NCBI GenBank assembly: GCA_964523735.1
Contig: CAZFYZ010000002.1
Span: 1 to 64,000 of the forward strand
Length of the DNA: 64,000 nt
Reading direction: 5' to 3'
Source of the DNA: CAZFYZ01 sp964523735
GTDB taxonomy: Bacteria; Armatimonadota; UBA5829
The translations under genes and the position numbers were made by a program. The notes under the pieces are model-generated. The model had not been told where the DNA came from. It was given only the letters and a program-made list of their open reading frames with translations, and did not search any database. Positions 8,687 through 17,497 of the stretch are shown here, one piece after another. How positions within the stretch are numbered: position 1 is the first letter of the stretch; each line of letters begins with the position of its first letter.

Positions 8687-9487
8687 TCATCCTCCGCTGG
8701 TCTGACGGCTGCCGATAAGGCGCCTCAGCGCATCGAACGCTCTGGAAGCGGGACCGCGATTCTCAAGCTCCCTCAACGCATCCTGAGCCGGTCGGAAGCT
8801 GGGACAGCCGGCTAACGCCCGTCTGAATGCTCCCGCCGCTTCGTCAGTCCGACCCAACTGCTCACAACATCGTCCTATCCAGTACCAGCACCCGAATCGC
8901 TCAGGCGAGAGCCGTACCGCCTCATTCAGGTGATCGAGCGCCAAGTGGAACTGCCTTCTCACCAGGTAAGCCTTGGCTATTGAGTATCTCGTTGCCCAAT
9001 CGCTGGGCGACATCTCGATAGCCTTGGCGAAACACGCCCGCGAATTGGTGACGTTTGCAGGGATGAGCACATCGCCCCGGGCAACCCACGCGTATGCGTC
9101 GACGCCTTGTCCTGCAAAGGCGGAGTCTGAGTAGCCGATGGCGGCCGTCTGCCTCCCCAACCTGGCTTCGGCGACAGCCCTTGCTGAGAGAATCCTGGCA
9201 GACTTCGGGAACCGCTCCAGCGCTCTGTTGGACCACACTACGGCCTCGGGAAGCTCTCCAAGCTCGATGAGGCACCGCAGCTGCCCCAGCCAGGCTTCCT
9301 CAAGGGTGGCGTCATATTGCAGCGCGCGAGAGTAGTAGCCAAGGGCCCTCTCGAAATCCTCCCTCGCGAACGCATCCCGGGCCTTTCCCAGATAGTAGTC
9401 CTGGTCGAGGATATCGTCGGGTCTGGCTTCTGAATCCGACTGAGGGGGCTGCCAGTCCCCCATTTCAAGGTGCTCGAATCTGCCCAA
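8687..9487 (-). CDS. TPR-repeat protein
   Basis: 266 residues made mostly of tetratricopeptide repeats. At least four to five 34-residue units are visible, with A-x(3)-G/A-x-Y/F and A-L-x(2)-P signatures (for example FERALGYYSRALQYDATLEEAW, ALDHLNEAVRLSPERFGCWYW and TDEAAGAFRRALAGCPSFRPAQ). There is no signal peptide or membrane segment, so it is probably a cytoplasmic scaffold. TTG at 9487 is chosen because AAGGGG lies 6 nt upstream; the ATG at 9463 lacks a ribosome-binding site. The next gene starts 3 nt downstream, so the two are probably translationally coupled. A role in assembling the Ycf46/PilT system is inferred from context. Confidence 0.75.
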   Translation of the reverse strand: MGRFEHLEMGDWQPPQSDSEARPDDILDQDYYLGKARDAFAREDFERALGYYSRALQYDATLEEAWLGQLRCLIELGELPEAVVWSNRALERFPKSARILSARAVAEARLGRQTAAIGYSDSAFAGQGVDAYAWVARGDVLIPANVTNSRACFAKAIEMSPSDWATRYSIAKAYLVRRQFHLALDHLNEAVRLSPERFGCWYWIGRCCEQLGRTDEAAGAFRRALAGCPSFRPAQDALRELENRGPASRAFDALRRLIGSRQTSGG

Positions 9488-9499
9488 TGGCCGCCCCTT

Positions 9500-9970
9500 C
9501 TAGACGTATTTTGAGACTTGTATCCTTATGGACTGATCCTTAGCCACTTCCTCGTTTGTGACTGTGAACCCTTGAGCCTTCAGCTCTGAGACCACCCTGT
9601 TGTAGGCATACTGCTGGGTGACTCGCCCCACCAGGTCGCGGCCGATGGACTCAAGCTCCGCATCCGTATGATCTTTCCCGGCAACGTGAACCGTACACCG
9701 ACCATCGGCAAGCCTACTGAATGTGGCTCTCACGCCGTCCTTCGCTATGCTGAACTCGCTTTCGCGTGCCATCGAATCAGCGATGACCTGACTGTCTTCG
9801 ATAGGTATTTCGACAGAGCTCTCTAAGTCCCTCTCTGTGGACGAGTCACACATTGCGTGCTCGCGTTTGAGGGCGCTGTATCCGAGCGATCCGGCAGCGG
9901 CGGCAATCGCCCCGCACAGGAGCGGCCATCCAGCCACAACCATCGGCGTTACCACGAAGACGACCGACAT
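9500..9970 (-). CDS. DUF1257 (Ycf35-like) protein with N-terminal membrane anchor
   Basis: 156 residues from ATG 9970, chosen over a TTG at 9988 because GGGAGGTG lies about 7 nt upstream. The C-terminal half has the DUF1257/Ycf35 pattern: VTQQYAYNRVVSELKAQGFTV followed by an acidic turn and a final strand (IRIQVSKYV). Unlike typical DUF1257 proteins, which begin directly with the soluble domain, this one begins with a hydrophobic segment (VVFVVTPMVVAGWPLLCGAIAAAAG) that should anchor it in the membrane. It is the first gene of the eight-gene operon. Together with the DUF2997 and Ycf46-like proteins it completes the Ycf35/DUF2997/Ycf46 association known from genome context. The function of the family is unresolved. 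Confidence 0.7.
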   Translation of the reverse strand: MSVVFVVTPMVVAGWPLLCGAIAAAAGSLGYSALKREHAMCDSSTERDLESSVEIPIEDSQVIADSMARESEFSIAKDGVRATFSRLADGRCTVHVAGKDHTDAELESIGRDLVGRVTQQYAYNRVVSELKAQGFTVTNEEVAKDQSIRIQVSKYV

Positions 9971-10013
9971 TCCACGGCACCTCCCCAATCATTGTGGGCG
10001 CTTTGTGCAAAGG

Positions 10014-10043
10014 ATTATACCTTTATCAGAAGCCTGGCGTCCA
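10014..10043 (-). promoter_or_regulatory. Likely promoter of the Ycf46/PilT operon
   Basis: On the minus strand a perfect TATAAT (10019-10014) is preceded 18 nt upstream by TGGACG (10043-10038), 4 of 6 matches to TTGACA. It lies 44 nt before the DUF1257 start codon and after the end of the hydrogenase-related operon. Confidence 0.45.
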
Positions 10044-10152
10044 GCAAAGGTTCCCGAGTCGCTGTAGGCTTACCATTGATGTGGTACACATTGCTGGGTT
10101 GCGGATACGGCTACTTCTCGCCGTCTGAGGTGGCTGAGCGCCTCCACCAATC

Positions 10153-10917
10153 CTACGGGATCCTCCGGCCCATGGCCAGCAGAATACCGTGAATAATGCT
10201 CCACGGGTGGGGCGGAGAACCCGGGACATAGGCAGCAATGGGATAGGAATCGCCTATCCCGTTGGCATCAGCGTACCCGTCTCGATGCAGACCTCCACTG
10301 ATGGCGGGTGTGCCTACAGCGATTACGATGCGCGGTTCAGCCATGGCGTCGAAGCAGCGTCGCAGTGGCTCCTGCATGGCCCGCCCAACCGGGCCGGTGA
10401 CAAGAAGAGCGTCCGCATAGCGCGGGGATGCGACGAAATGAACACCAAAGCGAGCGACATCGAAGATCGGATTCGCTGCGGCAGCTACCTCTTGGTCTGT
10501 TGCGTTGCAGCCAGTGGAGACCTCGCGGATATGAAGCGAACGCAGAAACGGCTTAGGGTACGACACAAGCTCTGTATCGAGCTTCGGGCGATTGGTGAGC
10601 ACGAGCGCTTCGCGGGTCAGCGTTGCGGTTCGAGTGGATCGGTCTGACGCAAGTGTTCCAGAGGGGCAGGCTCCAAGACAGCCGTTGCAGCCGATGCAGA
10701 CGCCCCTGTCCAACGCGATTACGCCTCCCTGCTCATCGTCTGTGACCGAGATAGCCAGCATCGGACACACCGCCGCACACCGCCGGCACCGTGATCCTTC
10801 ACAAGCCGACGCCGTGACCTTCGGCAGCCCGAGTGTGACATCTGGCAGATCGGGGCATATGTTCCGTTGAGTAGCTACCCCACCTTTCAAAACTGCTAGT
10901 AAAGGGTTTCGAGTCAA
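10153..10917 (-). CDS. Ehr complex: ferredoxin fused to HycG/NuoB-like small subunit with degraded cluster site
   Basis: 254 residues. The N-terminal part is a two-cluster ferredoxin of the HycF/NuoI kind: CX4CX2CX3CP (about 39-52) and CX2CX2CX3CP (CIGCNGCLGACP). The C-terminal part aligns with the HycG/HyfI/NuoB small subunit (PIFDVARFGVHFVASPRYADALLVTGPV). The proximal [4Fe-4S] site is largely gone. Against E. coli HycG, the CNGCE motif reads CNATD, GACGNSGG reads GTPAISGG and GCPP reads GSPP, leaving one of four cysteines. Start TTG 10917 follows GGAGAG. It is the last gene of the six-gene operon, 13 nt after the large subunit. Loss of these ligands, together with the large-subunit losses, marks an energy-converting-hydrogenase-related (Ehr) complex rather than a hydrogenase. 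Confidence 0.8.
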   Translation of the reverse strand: MTRNPLLAVLKGGVATQRNICPDLPDVTLGLPKVTASACEGSRCRRCAAVCPMLAISVTDDEQGGVIALDRGVCIGCNGCLGACPSGTLASDRSTRTATLTREALVLTNRPKLDTELVSYPKPFLRSLHIREVSTGCNATDQEVAAAANPIFDVARFGVHFVASPRYADALLVTGPVGRAMQEPLRRCFDAMAEPRIVIAVGTPAISGGLHRDGYADANGIGDSYPIAAYVPGSPPHPWSIIHGILLAMGRRIP

Positions 10918-10930
10918 TACATTCTCTCCG

Positions 10931-12436
10931 TCACAGGTCGTTGCCGCTATATGACAAATTGAAGCTCTTGTTGCAGAGTGGGAAATCAGCTACCAGATTG
11001 CCGCGCACAGCTATGGCAAGTCCGGTCCAGTTGTTGAGACTGGGATCCTTGATGGCGTAGCGTTGGATATGGCCGTCGTTGTCGGTCGTTATCCAGTGAA
11101 TCAGCTCTCCGCGCCACGCTTCCACCACTCCCACGCCGACCCGGTCCGAAGGTAGTGAGGATTCCACATCAACTTTTACCGGTGACTGCGGAAGCGACTC
11201 CGACAAGTCTGCTATTAGCGATAGGCTGGTAGTGATTTCATCCCCTCGCACTTGTGCGCGTGCGAGCACATCGCCGCTATCGCGCTTTGCCGGAACAAGG
11301 TCTTGCTCAGGAAATACCCCTTGGCGGAACACGGTACGGGCATCATAGCCGCTTCCACTAGCGCGTCCAGCAGGTCCGACTATTCCAAACTCCTTCGCCA
11401 GCGAAGGTGACAGGCGGCCGGTTCCCTCCATTCGTTCGATAACGGCTGGATTTCCCAGCACGAGCGGTATGCTATCCTGAATCCTTCGAGCAAGCTCGGA
11501 TAGCGATTGTACGAACTCAGTTCGCCGTGCATCGTCGATGTCGCGGGCGACTCCCCCGGGCAGCACAAAGCATCGCTGGAAACGACTTCCAGCGAGCAGT
11601 TCGCCGAGTCCGAGGGCAGCGCCGCGCAGGCGGGCGAAGGTCGCGGCACCCGCGCTGTAGCCGATATCCGCGGAGAGACCTCCGAAGTCACCGAGATGAT
11701 TAGCGAGCCGCTCAATCTCAACGGCGATGGTCCGCAGGGACTGCGCCCTTCGCGGCGGAGTCACGTTCAGTATCTGCTCAATCGTAATAGCGTGCGCAAG
11801 GGCGTTTCCAATGGTCGTGTCGCTGCTGGCGGCTTCGGCAAGGAATCGTGCCTGCTCCCAGGGCACTTCCACCAGACCGCGTTCTACCCCACGATGCTGG
11901 TAACCCAGCCGGATCTCCAGATTAGTTATGATCTCACCCAGACAACTGAAACGAAAATGTCCGGGTTCGATGATTCCTGCATGAATGGGGCCGACAGGAA
12001 TCTCGTGAACTCCATCGCCGTGCACTTGCATGAACTCGTAGGAATCCATCACACGCTGGGACTTATTAGGCGAGTCGTCCCGCAACGGAGTCAGATCAGC
12101 CGGCCATACTTCGTGTAGGACCAAGCTCTTCCATCGCGGATGGCCATCTGCCCTTAGCCCGAAGAAGTCGCCAACAGCACGCTCTGCCCAGTGGGCTGCC
12201 GGGACTTGTGGCGTGAGAGAAGGGTATTCGGAATCGCCCTCGGGAATACGGGCGGAGAGGATTATGCCCCCACCGCTGGTCGTGTCCAGCAGCAGCACTT
12301 CCAGCATTAGTCCACCTCCGGCAATCACGCGCGCCGTTTCATGCCCAAAACGCCAGCCGTCCTGTTCCAGCGCATGGTGAACCGCGCCGCGCATCTCTGA
12401 GAGAGCCAGTTCCCGCCTCTGAAAGACCTCTTTCAT
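10931..12436 (-). CDS. Ehr complex: NuoCD/HycE-like large subunit without NiFe ligands
   Basis: 501 residues from ATG 12436, which overlaps the upstream stop as ATGA and has GGAGG 9 nt upstream. The frame is open further upstream, but there it only shadows the neighbouring gene. Residues 1-160 resemble the NuoC/30-kDa domain (AAHWAERAVGDFFGL). The rest resembles NuoD/HycE (GPIHAGIIEPGHFRF, GYQHRGVERGL, VEIERLANHLGD). The L1 motif RxCGxC is replaced by AASSDTTIG. The C-terminal DPCxxC is replaced by ADFPLCNKSF followed by NLSYSGNDL. No nickel-iron site can form and no maturation-protease tail is expected. The subunit probably couples an unknown reaction, or a structural role, to ion transport by the membrane subunits. 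Confidence 0.82.
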   Translation of the reverse strand: MKEVFQRRELALSEMRGAVHHALEQDGWRFGHETARVIAGGGLMLEVLLLDTTSGGGIILSARIPEGDSEYPSLTPQVPAAHWAERAVGDFFGLRADGHPRWKSLVLHEVWPADLTPLRDDSPNKSQRVMDSYEFMQVHGDGVHEIPVGPIHAGIIEPGHFRFSCLGEIITNLEIRLGYQHRGVERGLVEVPWEQARFLAEAASSDTTIGNALAHAITIEQILNVTPPRRAQSLRTIAVEIERLANHLGDFGGLSADIGYSAGAATFARLRGAALGLGELLAGSRFQRCFVLPGGVARDIDDARRTEFVQSLSELARRIQDSIPLVLGNPAVIERMEGTGRLSPSLAKEFGIVGPAGRASGSGYDARTVFRQGVFPEQDLVPAKRDSGDVLARAQVRGDEITTSLSLIADLSESLPQSPVKVDVESSLPSDRVGVGVVEAWRGELIHWITTDNDGHIQRYAIKDPSLNNWTGLAIAVRGNLVADFPLCNKSFNLSYSGNDL

Positions 12437-13848
12437 CGCAAGGCACCTCCTCCGACCAAACCGGTCAGTGCCGACATCATCCCAGGCGCCAGCGCAAGCC
12501 CCGTCGCCAAGGCTGCAAGCAGGAGTATCGCCGGGACAAAGGACCAGGAGCGCGGATAGCTGCACTTCTTGCCGTCGGGGGCATTCCCGAACAGCACGCG
12601 CCCGACGTGGCAGGTAATCGCGACGAAGGTGATTGTGAGTCCGGTGATGACCAATCCTGCAGCCAGGTAATGCCCGGACGCGAAGGTGCCGCGGAGCAGG
12701 AGCCATTCGCTCAGGAATGTTCCGAACGGAGGGCTTCCCGCGATGGCGAAACTTCCCGCAGCCAGCAATATCCCCCACGTTGGCGCAAGGCGCAGCAACC
12801 CACCGAGCTTGCCCAGAGATTTCGTGCCATATAGACGCAATATGTTGCCCGCCAGCAGGAAAAGGGCCACCTTGGTCAGGCTGTGGTTGATGGCATGGAG
12901 GGTGAACACCGGACCGGATCCTATTCCTATCGCTAGCGCCAGCAGTCCCATGTGCTCCACACTGGAATAGGCCCACATCCTCTTTAGATCGTGCTGGCGA
13001 ACGAGTATCAGCCCGGCGGCAAACACGGTGATTGCAGCCATTGGGACTAGAGTGTGCTGCACCAAGTCAGAAAGCCCCGCGGCGCGGGCCAGCTGAGCAA
13101 CCCTCCAAATCGCGACCAGAGCGCAGTTTAGAAGCGCTCCCGAAAGCATCGCTGAAGCCGGAGCCGGAGCTTCGCTGTGGGCGTCGGGGAGCCAATTGTG
13201 CAGTGGGAAGAGGCCCGCTTTCGTTCCATAGCCCAGCAAGCAGAAGATGAACCCCAGCCGCAGGAGCCGAGGGTCCAGTTGCTTGCCGCGTTCCAGAAGC
13301 TCGTCAAACATCAAGCTTCCGCTTGGGCTCCCTTGGCTCTGGGAAGAGGCGAAGATCAGCACGGTTCCAAAGAGTGCGAAGGCAATACCCACGCTGCAGA
13401 GCAGCAGGTATTTCCAGGTCGCTTCAAGGGAAAGGCGGCTGCGATGGAAGAACACCAGGGGAGCAGACATCAGCGTCGTCATCTCCATCGCAATCCACAT
13501 GTAGCCGAGGTTTCTCGCAAGCAGCACCCCATACATAGCCAGTATAAACAACCCGGACCATGTATAGAAACGGCAGTATAGACTGCTGGGCATCTCCTCG
13601 CGCTCTGGGGGAAGTAGGAACGCCGCCTGAAACATCGCGGCCGCCGCGACCACGGTAGTGAGAATGACGAACGCAGCGCCGACCCCGTCCCTGGCGCGCA
13701 GGGCCGGAGCACAAGCCCAAATCGCAACTGGTAACTGAGCAGCCATGAGTCCGGCCGCGATGCGTGGAAGGGAGCGCGCCAGCCCCCCAAACAGACCGAG
13801 GATTGACATTGTGAGTGGGATAATAATGATCACGGGCAGCATAATCAC
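12433..13848 (-). CDS. Ehr complex: HyfF/NuoN-like antiporter subunit
   Basis: Polytopic membrane protein of the MrpA/NuoL-M-N family, closest to hydrogenase-4 component F by context. About 14 hydrophobic helices in 471 residues. Conserved proton-channel elements are visible: MWIAMEMTTLM (Glu in TM5 region), GTKAGLFPLHNWLPDAHSEAPAPASAMLSG (Lys in TM7 and the broken helix), and the HDLKRMWAYSSVEHMG segment. GTG 13848 overlaps the upstream stop as GTGA; ATG 13842 with AGAGGTG upstream is an equally good start. The 3' end overlaps the large-subunit start. The role is ion translocation coupled to the soluble arm. Confidence 0.85.
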   Translation of the reverse strand: MIMLPVIIIIPLTMSILGLFGGLARSLPRIAAGLMAAQLPVAIWACAPALRARDGVGAAFVILTTVVAAAAMFQAAFLLPPEREEMPSSLYCRFYTWSGLFILAMYGVLLARNLGYMWIAMEMTTLMSAPLVFFHRSRLSLEATWKYLLLCSVGIAFALFGTVLIFASSQSQGSPSGSLMFDELLERGKQLDPRLLRLGFIFCLLGYGTKAGLFPLHNWLPDAHSEAPAPASAMLSGALLNCALVAIWRVAQLARAAGLSDLVQHTLVPMAAITVFAAGLILVRQHDLKRMWAYSSVEHMGLLALAIGIGSGPVFTLHAINHSLTKVALFLLAGNILRLYGTKSLGKLGGLLRLAPTWGILLAAGSFAIAGSPPFGTFLSEWLLLRGTFASGHYLAAGLVITGLTITFVAITCHVGRVLFGNAPDGKKCSYPRSWSFVPAILLLAALATGLALAPGMMSALTGLVGGGALR

Positions 13849-14489
13849 CTCTTTAGCCCTGTCAATCTGGTCACGTCGACATGTTCAAAGCTCCGATTCA
13901 GGCGGAAGATAACGAGTCCCGCCACCATCACCCCCACCAACACATCGAAGACCACGCCCATCTCCACCACAAGAGGCATCCCGGAGGTCTGGGTCAGGGC
14001 ATAGAGGAATATGCCGTTCTCAAGCACCAGGAATCCGATTATCTGGCTGATCGCAAGCCGCCGGGTAAGCATCAGCAGCATGCCGATCAAGAGAAGCGCA
14101 AGCGCCATTCCCGCCGAGCCGGGATCGTTGGAGAGAGGACCCTTGATCCAGGGGGCAAGAAAATAGCCCGACGCGAGCGCTACGCATCCGGCAAAAAGGG
14201 CTAGAGTCGGATTGAGGCCAGCGCCTTTGTCACGCAGAACCTCTATTCGCTCGGCTACCCAGGCCAGAAAGACGGGGATTGCCGCGGCCTTTACCGTTAT
14301 CACGACGCCTGCGAGGAGCAGGTAGTGTGGCGCGTGTTCCTCCCGGCCGTGCATGAATGCCACCAGCCCCAACAACGCGGTCTGAAGCGCAAGTCCCCAA
14401 AGCATTGAGCGTAAGCTCTGGACACCGCACGTCCATGCCCCCGCGACTGCGGCGAACGCAGCCAGAAGATCAACTCGCGAAAGGTCCAT
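13845..14489 (-). CDS. Ehr complex: HyfE-like membrane subunit
   Basis: 214 residues, about six hydrophobic helices. It resembles hydrogenase-4 component E, which contains a NuoK-like portion (LISQIIGFLVLENGIFLYALTQ corresponds to the NuoK helix with the conserved Glu). HLLAG-VVITVKAAAIPVFLAW contains the buried Lys typical of the antiporter-like family. The gene starts 2 nt after the NuoH-like gene and overlaps the start of the HyfF-like gene. It is expected to be an integral part of the proton pathway. Confidence 0.8.
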   Translation of the reverse strand: MDLSRVDLLAAFAAVAGAWTCGVQSLRSMLWGLALQTALLGLVAFMHGREEHAPHYLLLAGVVITVKAAAIPVFLAWVAERIEVLRDKGAGLNPTLALFAGCVALASGYFLAPWIKGPLSNDPGSAGMALALLLIGMLLMLTRRLAISQIIGFLVLENGIFLYALTQTSGMPLVVEMGVVFDVLVGVMVAGLVIFRLNRSFEHVDVTRLTGLKR

Positions 14490-14491
14490 TT

Positions 14492-15406
14492 CTACCCCCG
14501 TGCCACCGCGATCAGCGCCGCCAATGAGCTCAACGCTATCGCATATGCGATGAAATTCGGCACCCGACGCCAGTTCAACTTCACCAGAACCCCCTCTGCC
14601 ACGGCGACAAGGACTCCCACTGCAAATAGCGAGGAGATACCTGCGCCGTAGCGAAGCAGCAAGGGCAGCCCCGAGTACTGAGGCACAGCATGAAGAAAAG
14701 TCTGCGCGGCCAGACCGAAGAAGATGCAGGTTCGGAGCGCCACTGCCAGTTCCACCAGAGCCAGATTTCGCCCGCTATTCTCCAGGATCATCGCCTCGTG
14801 GACCATAGTGAGCTCGAGGTGTGTTGTCGGATCGTCCACGGGCATGCGCGAAAGCTCTGAAAGCGCAATCACTACCAGAGAGGCTCCGACCAGTATCGCC
14901 ACAGCCTGGCTCACAGGCGAAGAGTAGATCACGGATAGATCCATGCTCTCTGCTCCAAATGCCAGTGCACCGAGCCCGATCATCAGGGCGGGCTCAACAA
15001 GCACTGAGATGAGTGCATCCCGGCTTGCCCCAAGCCCGCCAAAGGCGGATCCTGTATCCATCGCCGCCAGCATCGATATGAACTTCCCAAGCCCCAGCAG
15101 GTAGATTACCAGGAGCAGGTTAGTCGAACTGGCCCAGACCTCGGGAATAGCAGCGCCGGACCACGGAACCAGCAGTGCCGCAGCCGTAACTACGGCGAGG
15201 TTCAGTCGGGGCGCCAGGGTAAAGACCCAACTCGCAGTCCCGCTGACGGTTTCGCCCTTTCGCAGGAGCTTGCCAATGTCGTAGAACGACTGCAGAACCG
15301 GCGAACCCACCCGGTTCTGCATCCTGGCCTTTATCTTCCGTATCACTCCCACCAGTAGTAGTGGGACAATCACGATATTAACAAGAGCAGAAAGCAGAGT
15401 GATCAT
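14492..15406 (-). CDS. Ehr complex: HyfC/NuoH-like membrane subunit
   Basis: 304 residues, about eight hydrophobic helices. Two highly conserved NuoH/HyfC loops are present. The first, RKIKARMQNRVGSP then FYDIGKLLRK, lies near residues 24-50. The second, SRMPVDDPTTHLELTMVHE then AMILENSG, lies around residues 185-210. The acidic and basic residues of these loops line the quinone or ferredoxin-coupling site in complex I relatives. Keeping them while the NiFe site is lost suggests that the coupling machinery is still under selection. The start overlaps the upstream stop as ATGA. Confidence 0.85.
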   Translation of the reverse strand: MITLLSALVNIVIVPLLLVGVIRKIKARMQNRVGSPVLQSFYDIGKLLRKGETVSGTASWVFTLAPRLNLAVVTAAALLVPWSGAAIPEVWASSTNLLLVIYLLGLGKFISMLAAMDTGSAFGGLGASRDALISVLVEPALMIGLGALAFGAESMDLSVIYSSPVSQAVAILVGASLVVIALSELSRMPVDDPTTHLELTMVHEAMILENSGRNLALVELAVALRTCIFFGLAAQTFLHAVPQYSGLPLLLRYGAGISSLFAVGVLVAVAEGVLVKLNWRRVPNFIAYAIALSSLAALIAVARG

Positions 15407-17385
15407 TGGCGGTACCCCAAGAGCAGCAATAGCCCGAGCGCCACCATCATGTAGACCAGGTACTGATGTATACTCCCCGCCTGTAGCCGCGCGAGGAAGG
15501 CTCCTGCCACGTCCTGAATCAGCTTCAGCGCAGGCATATAGACACGCGTTTGCAGATAGGGCTCGTAACCCGATTCCGCGGAGACCGCGTCAGGGAAATG
15601 CTTGCGACCAGGCCCGTGAACATTCACCTGCACGACGTAATGGTTCACCGCCCTGAACATCCGGGCTATTGGCTGTGCAAAGCTCGACGCAGTGTACTGC
15701 ATGCGTGGGCCTAGGTCGCCGAAACCACACTCCCAGGTGATGAAGCGGCGCGCAGGTCTGAATCGGGAGAGAGCAGACATCCAAAGCGTTAGCGCCCCCA
15801 GAGTGAATACAAGCACCACTGCGAGCATCGGCATAGGAAGCGTCCATGCTCCTCCAAGTGCCGAAGGTTTGCCCTGCACGAAGGCAACCACCGAACCCAG
15901 TGGTACGAGCACCACCGAGGCGGCGACACCAAGCCCCGCACAAATCAGAGCAAGCAGGACTTGGGCGATAACCATGCCTCGCGTACCTTCTCGAGCGCGC
16001 TGGGCCTGCTCGCTTCGGGGCAACCCAAGGAACACCACCCCAACCGCCTTCACAAAACATGCCAGCGCGAGCGCGCCTATCAGTGCGAGCCATCCCATAA
16101 GGAGCAGCCCACAAAGGCGATCGCCGGCGCCTGCCCCGTGCTGCATCAGCCCGAAGAAGCCTTTATAGAGCAGCCATTCGCTGGCGAACCCATTCAGCGG
16201 CGGCAGTGCGCAGATAGCGGCGCTGCCGACTATGAAGCTGCCGGCGGTCCACGGCATCCTGTGGATTAGTCCTCCGAGATGCTCGACATCTCTTGTGTGT
16301 GCTCGTGCATCCACCGCTCCAGCTCCGAGGAAGAGGAGACTCTTGAAAATCGCGTGGTTCAGCGTGTGAAAGAGAGCCGCGGCAAGACCAAGCTGTGCGA
16401 GAAGCGGCTGGTGCAGATGACTACCGACCATCGACAGTCCCAAGCCCATGAGTATGATCCCGATGTTCTCTACACTGTGATAGGCAAGGAGACGTTTGAG
16501 ATCGTGCTGCAACAACGCAAAGAGCACTCCCCAGAACGCGGAGATCGCGCCGAGGATGAGGACGACTGGTCCCAGTGCAGGGCAGGCGATGTGGCCGATC
16601 ACAAGAAGCCGGATCATTGCGTAGATTGCGGTCTTGATCATCACACCGCTCATCACCGCGGAGACAGGCGCCGGGGCGGCAGGATGCGCGATAGGAAGCC
16701 AAAGGTGAAATGGCCAGCATCCTGCCTTCACCCCAAGACCGACAAAGATCAGCAGCGCCGGGCCAAGCGCCTCGCCACCTGAGAGATGCCATGCGTGGAA
16801 ATCCCAGCTTCCCGTCAGGTGGTGCGCCCAGAGGAATCCCGCCATTAGAAATGCTGTCCCCGTGCGGGTCGCACCCAAATAGACGAGAGCTGCGCGTTGC
16901 ACGGAATGCTGTTCGTGATCTGATGCCACCAATGCAAATGAAGAGAGCGCCATCAACTCCCAGGCCACCAGGAAGACCAGCGCATTCGCTGAAAGCACTA
17001 CCATTGACATGCTGATCATCAGAAGAGCCAGAGCTGACCAGACAAAACCCAGAGCAACGCGTTTGCGCAGGTGGTGGAGATAACCAGGCGAGAAGACAGC
17101 CGCTGCTATTCCAACGATGCTGATAATGCCGAGAAACCAGCGACTGAGCGGGTCGACTGTGAATCTGAATGGTGACACTGCGAGGAACCACGGAGTGGGC
17201 GCAGTCATCACCTGATTGCCCCCGAGCATCGCCGCAGCAAGAAGCAGTGCGCTGCCGAACCCGATGGCTGTTGACAAGAGCAGGCTGGAGCTGTGCTTGC
17301 GCAGCACACCCACAAGGATTACACCAGTCCACAGACAAAGCGCCGCCAGGTACCAGCAGCTGGGACTGCCCAGAATGGTCAACAT
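15403..17385 (-). CDS. Ehr complex: HyfB/NuoL-like antiporter subunit
   Basis: 660 residues with about 16 hydrophobic helices; first gene of the six-gene operon. Antiporter signatures include LVAWELMALSSFALV, GVKAGCWPFHLWLPIAHPAA with PVSAVMSG after it, and QHDLKRLLAYHSVENIG. The C-terminal extension with FITWECGFGDLGPRMQYTAS is typical of HyfB/EchA-type subunits. A possible ribosome-binding site, AAGGAG, lies 14 nt before ATG 17385. It would also serve an overlapping 5-codon reading frame starting at 17396, so the leader may be coupled. No convincing promoter is visible upstream, but a terminator at 17498-17535 isolates the operon from the region before it. Confidence 0.85.
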   Translation of the reverse strand: MLTILGSPSCWYLAALCLWTGVILVGVLRKHSSSLLLSTAIGFGSALLLAAAMLGGNQVMTAPTPWFLAVSPFRFTVDPLSRWFLGIISIVGIAAAVFSPGYLHHLRKRVALGFVWSALALLMISMSMVVLSANALVFLVAWELMALSSFALVASDHEQHSVQRAALVYLGATRTGTAFLMAGFLWAHHLTGSWDFHAWHLSGGEALGPALLIFVGLGVKAGCWPFHLWLPIAHPAAPAPVSAVMSGVMIKTAIYAMIRLLVIGHIACPALGPVVLILGAISAFWGVLFALLQHDLKRLLAYHSVENIGIILMGLGLSMVGSHLHQPLLAQLGLAAALFHTLNHAIFKSLLFLGAGAVDARAHTRDVEHLGGLIHRMPWTAGSFIVGSAAICALPPLNGFASEWLLYKGFFGLMQHGAGAGDRLCGLLLMGWLALIGALALACFVKAVGVVFLGLPRSEQAQRAREGTRGMVIAQVLLALICAGLGVAASVVLVPLGSVVAFVQGKPSALGGAWTLPMPMLAVVLVFTLGALTLWMSALSRFRPARRFITWECGFGDLGPRMQYTASSFAQPIARMFRAVNHYVVQVNVHGPGRKHFPDAVSAESGYEPYLQTRVYMPALKLIQDVAGAFLARLQAGSIHQYLVYMMVALGLLLLLGYRQ

Positions 17386-17497
17386 CGTAACGACATGAAC
17401 TCCTTGTAAGAACTAGCCCGCTCCATTCTCCGTAGACGAATGCCGCGGGCATGGCGCGATATTCCGTCATCGTGAGGAATGCGGGCCGGAGACACAA

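Noticed and set aside
12437..12976. N-terminal extension of the Ehr large subunit
   Set aside because: The extra 180 codons lie wholly inside the HyfF-like gene and are rich in Arg, Pro and His as expected of a shadow frame; ATG 12436 has an ideal ribosome-binding site.
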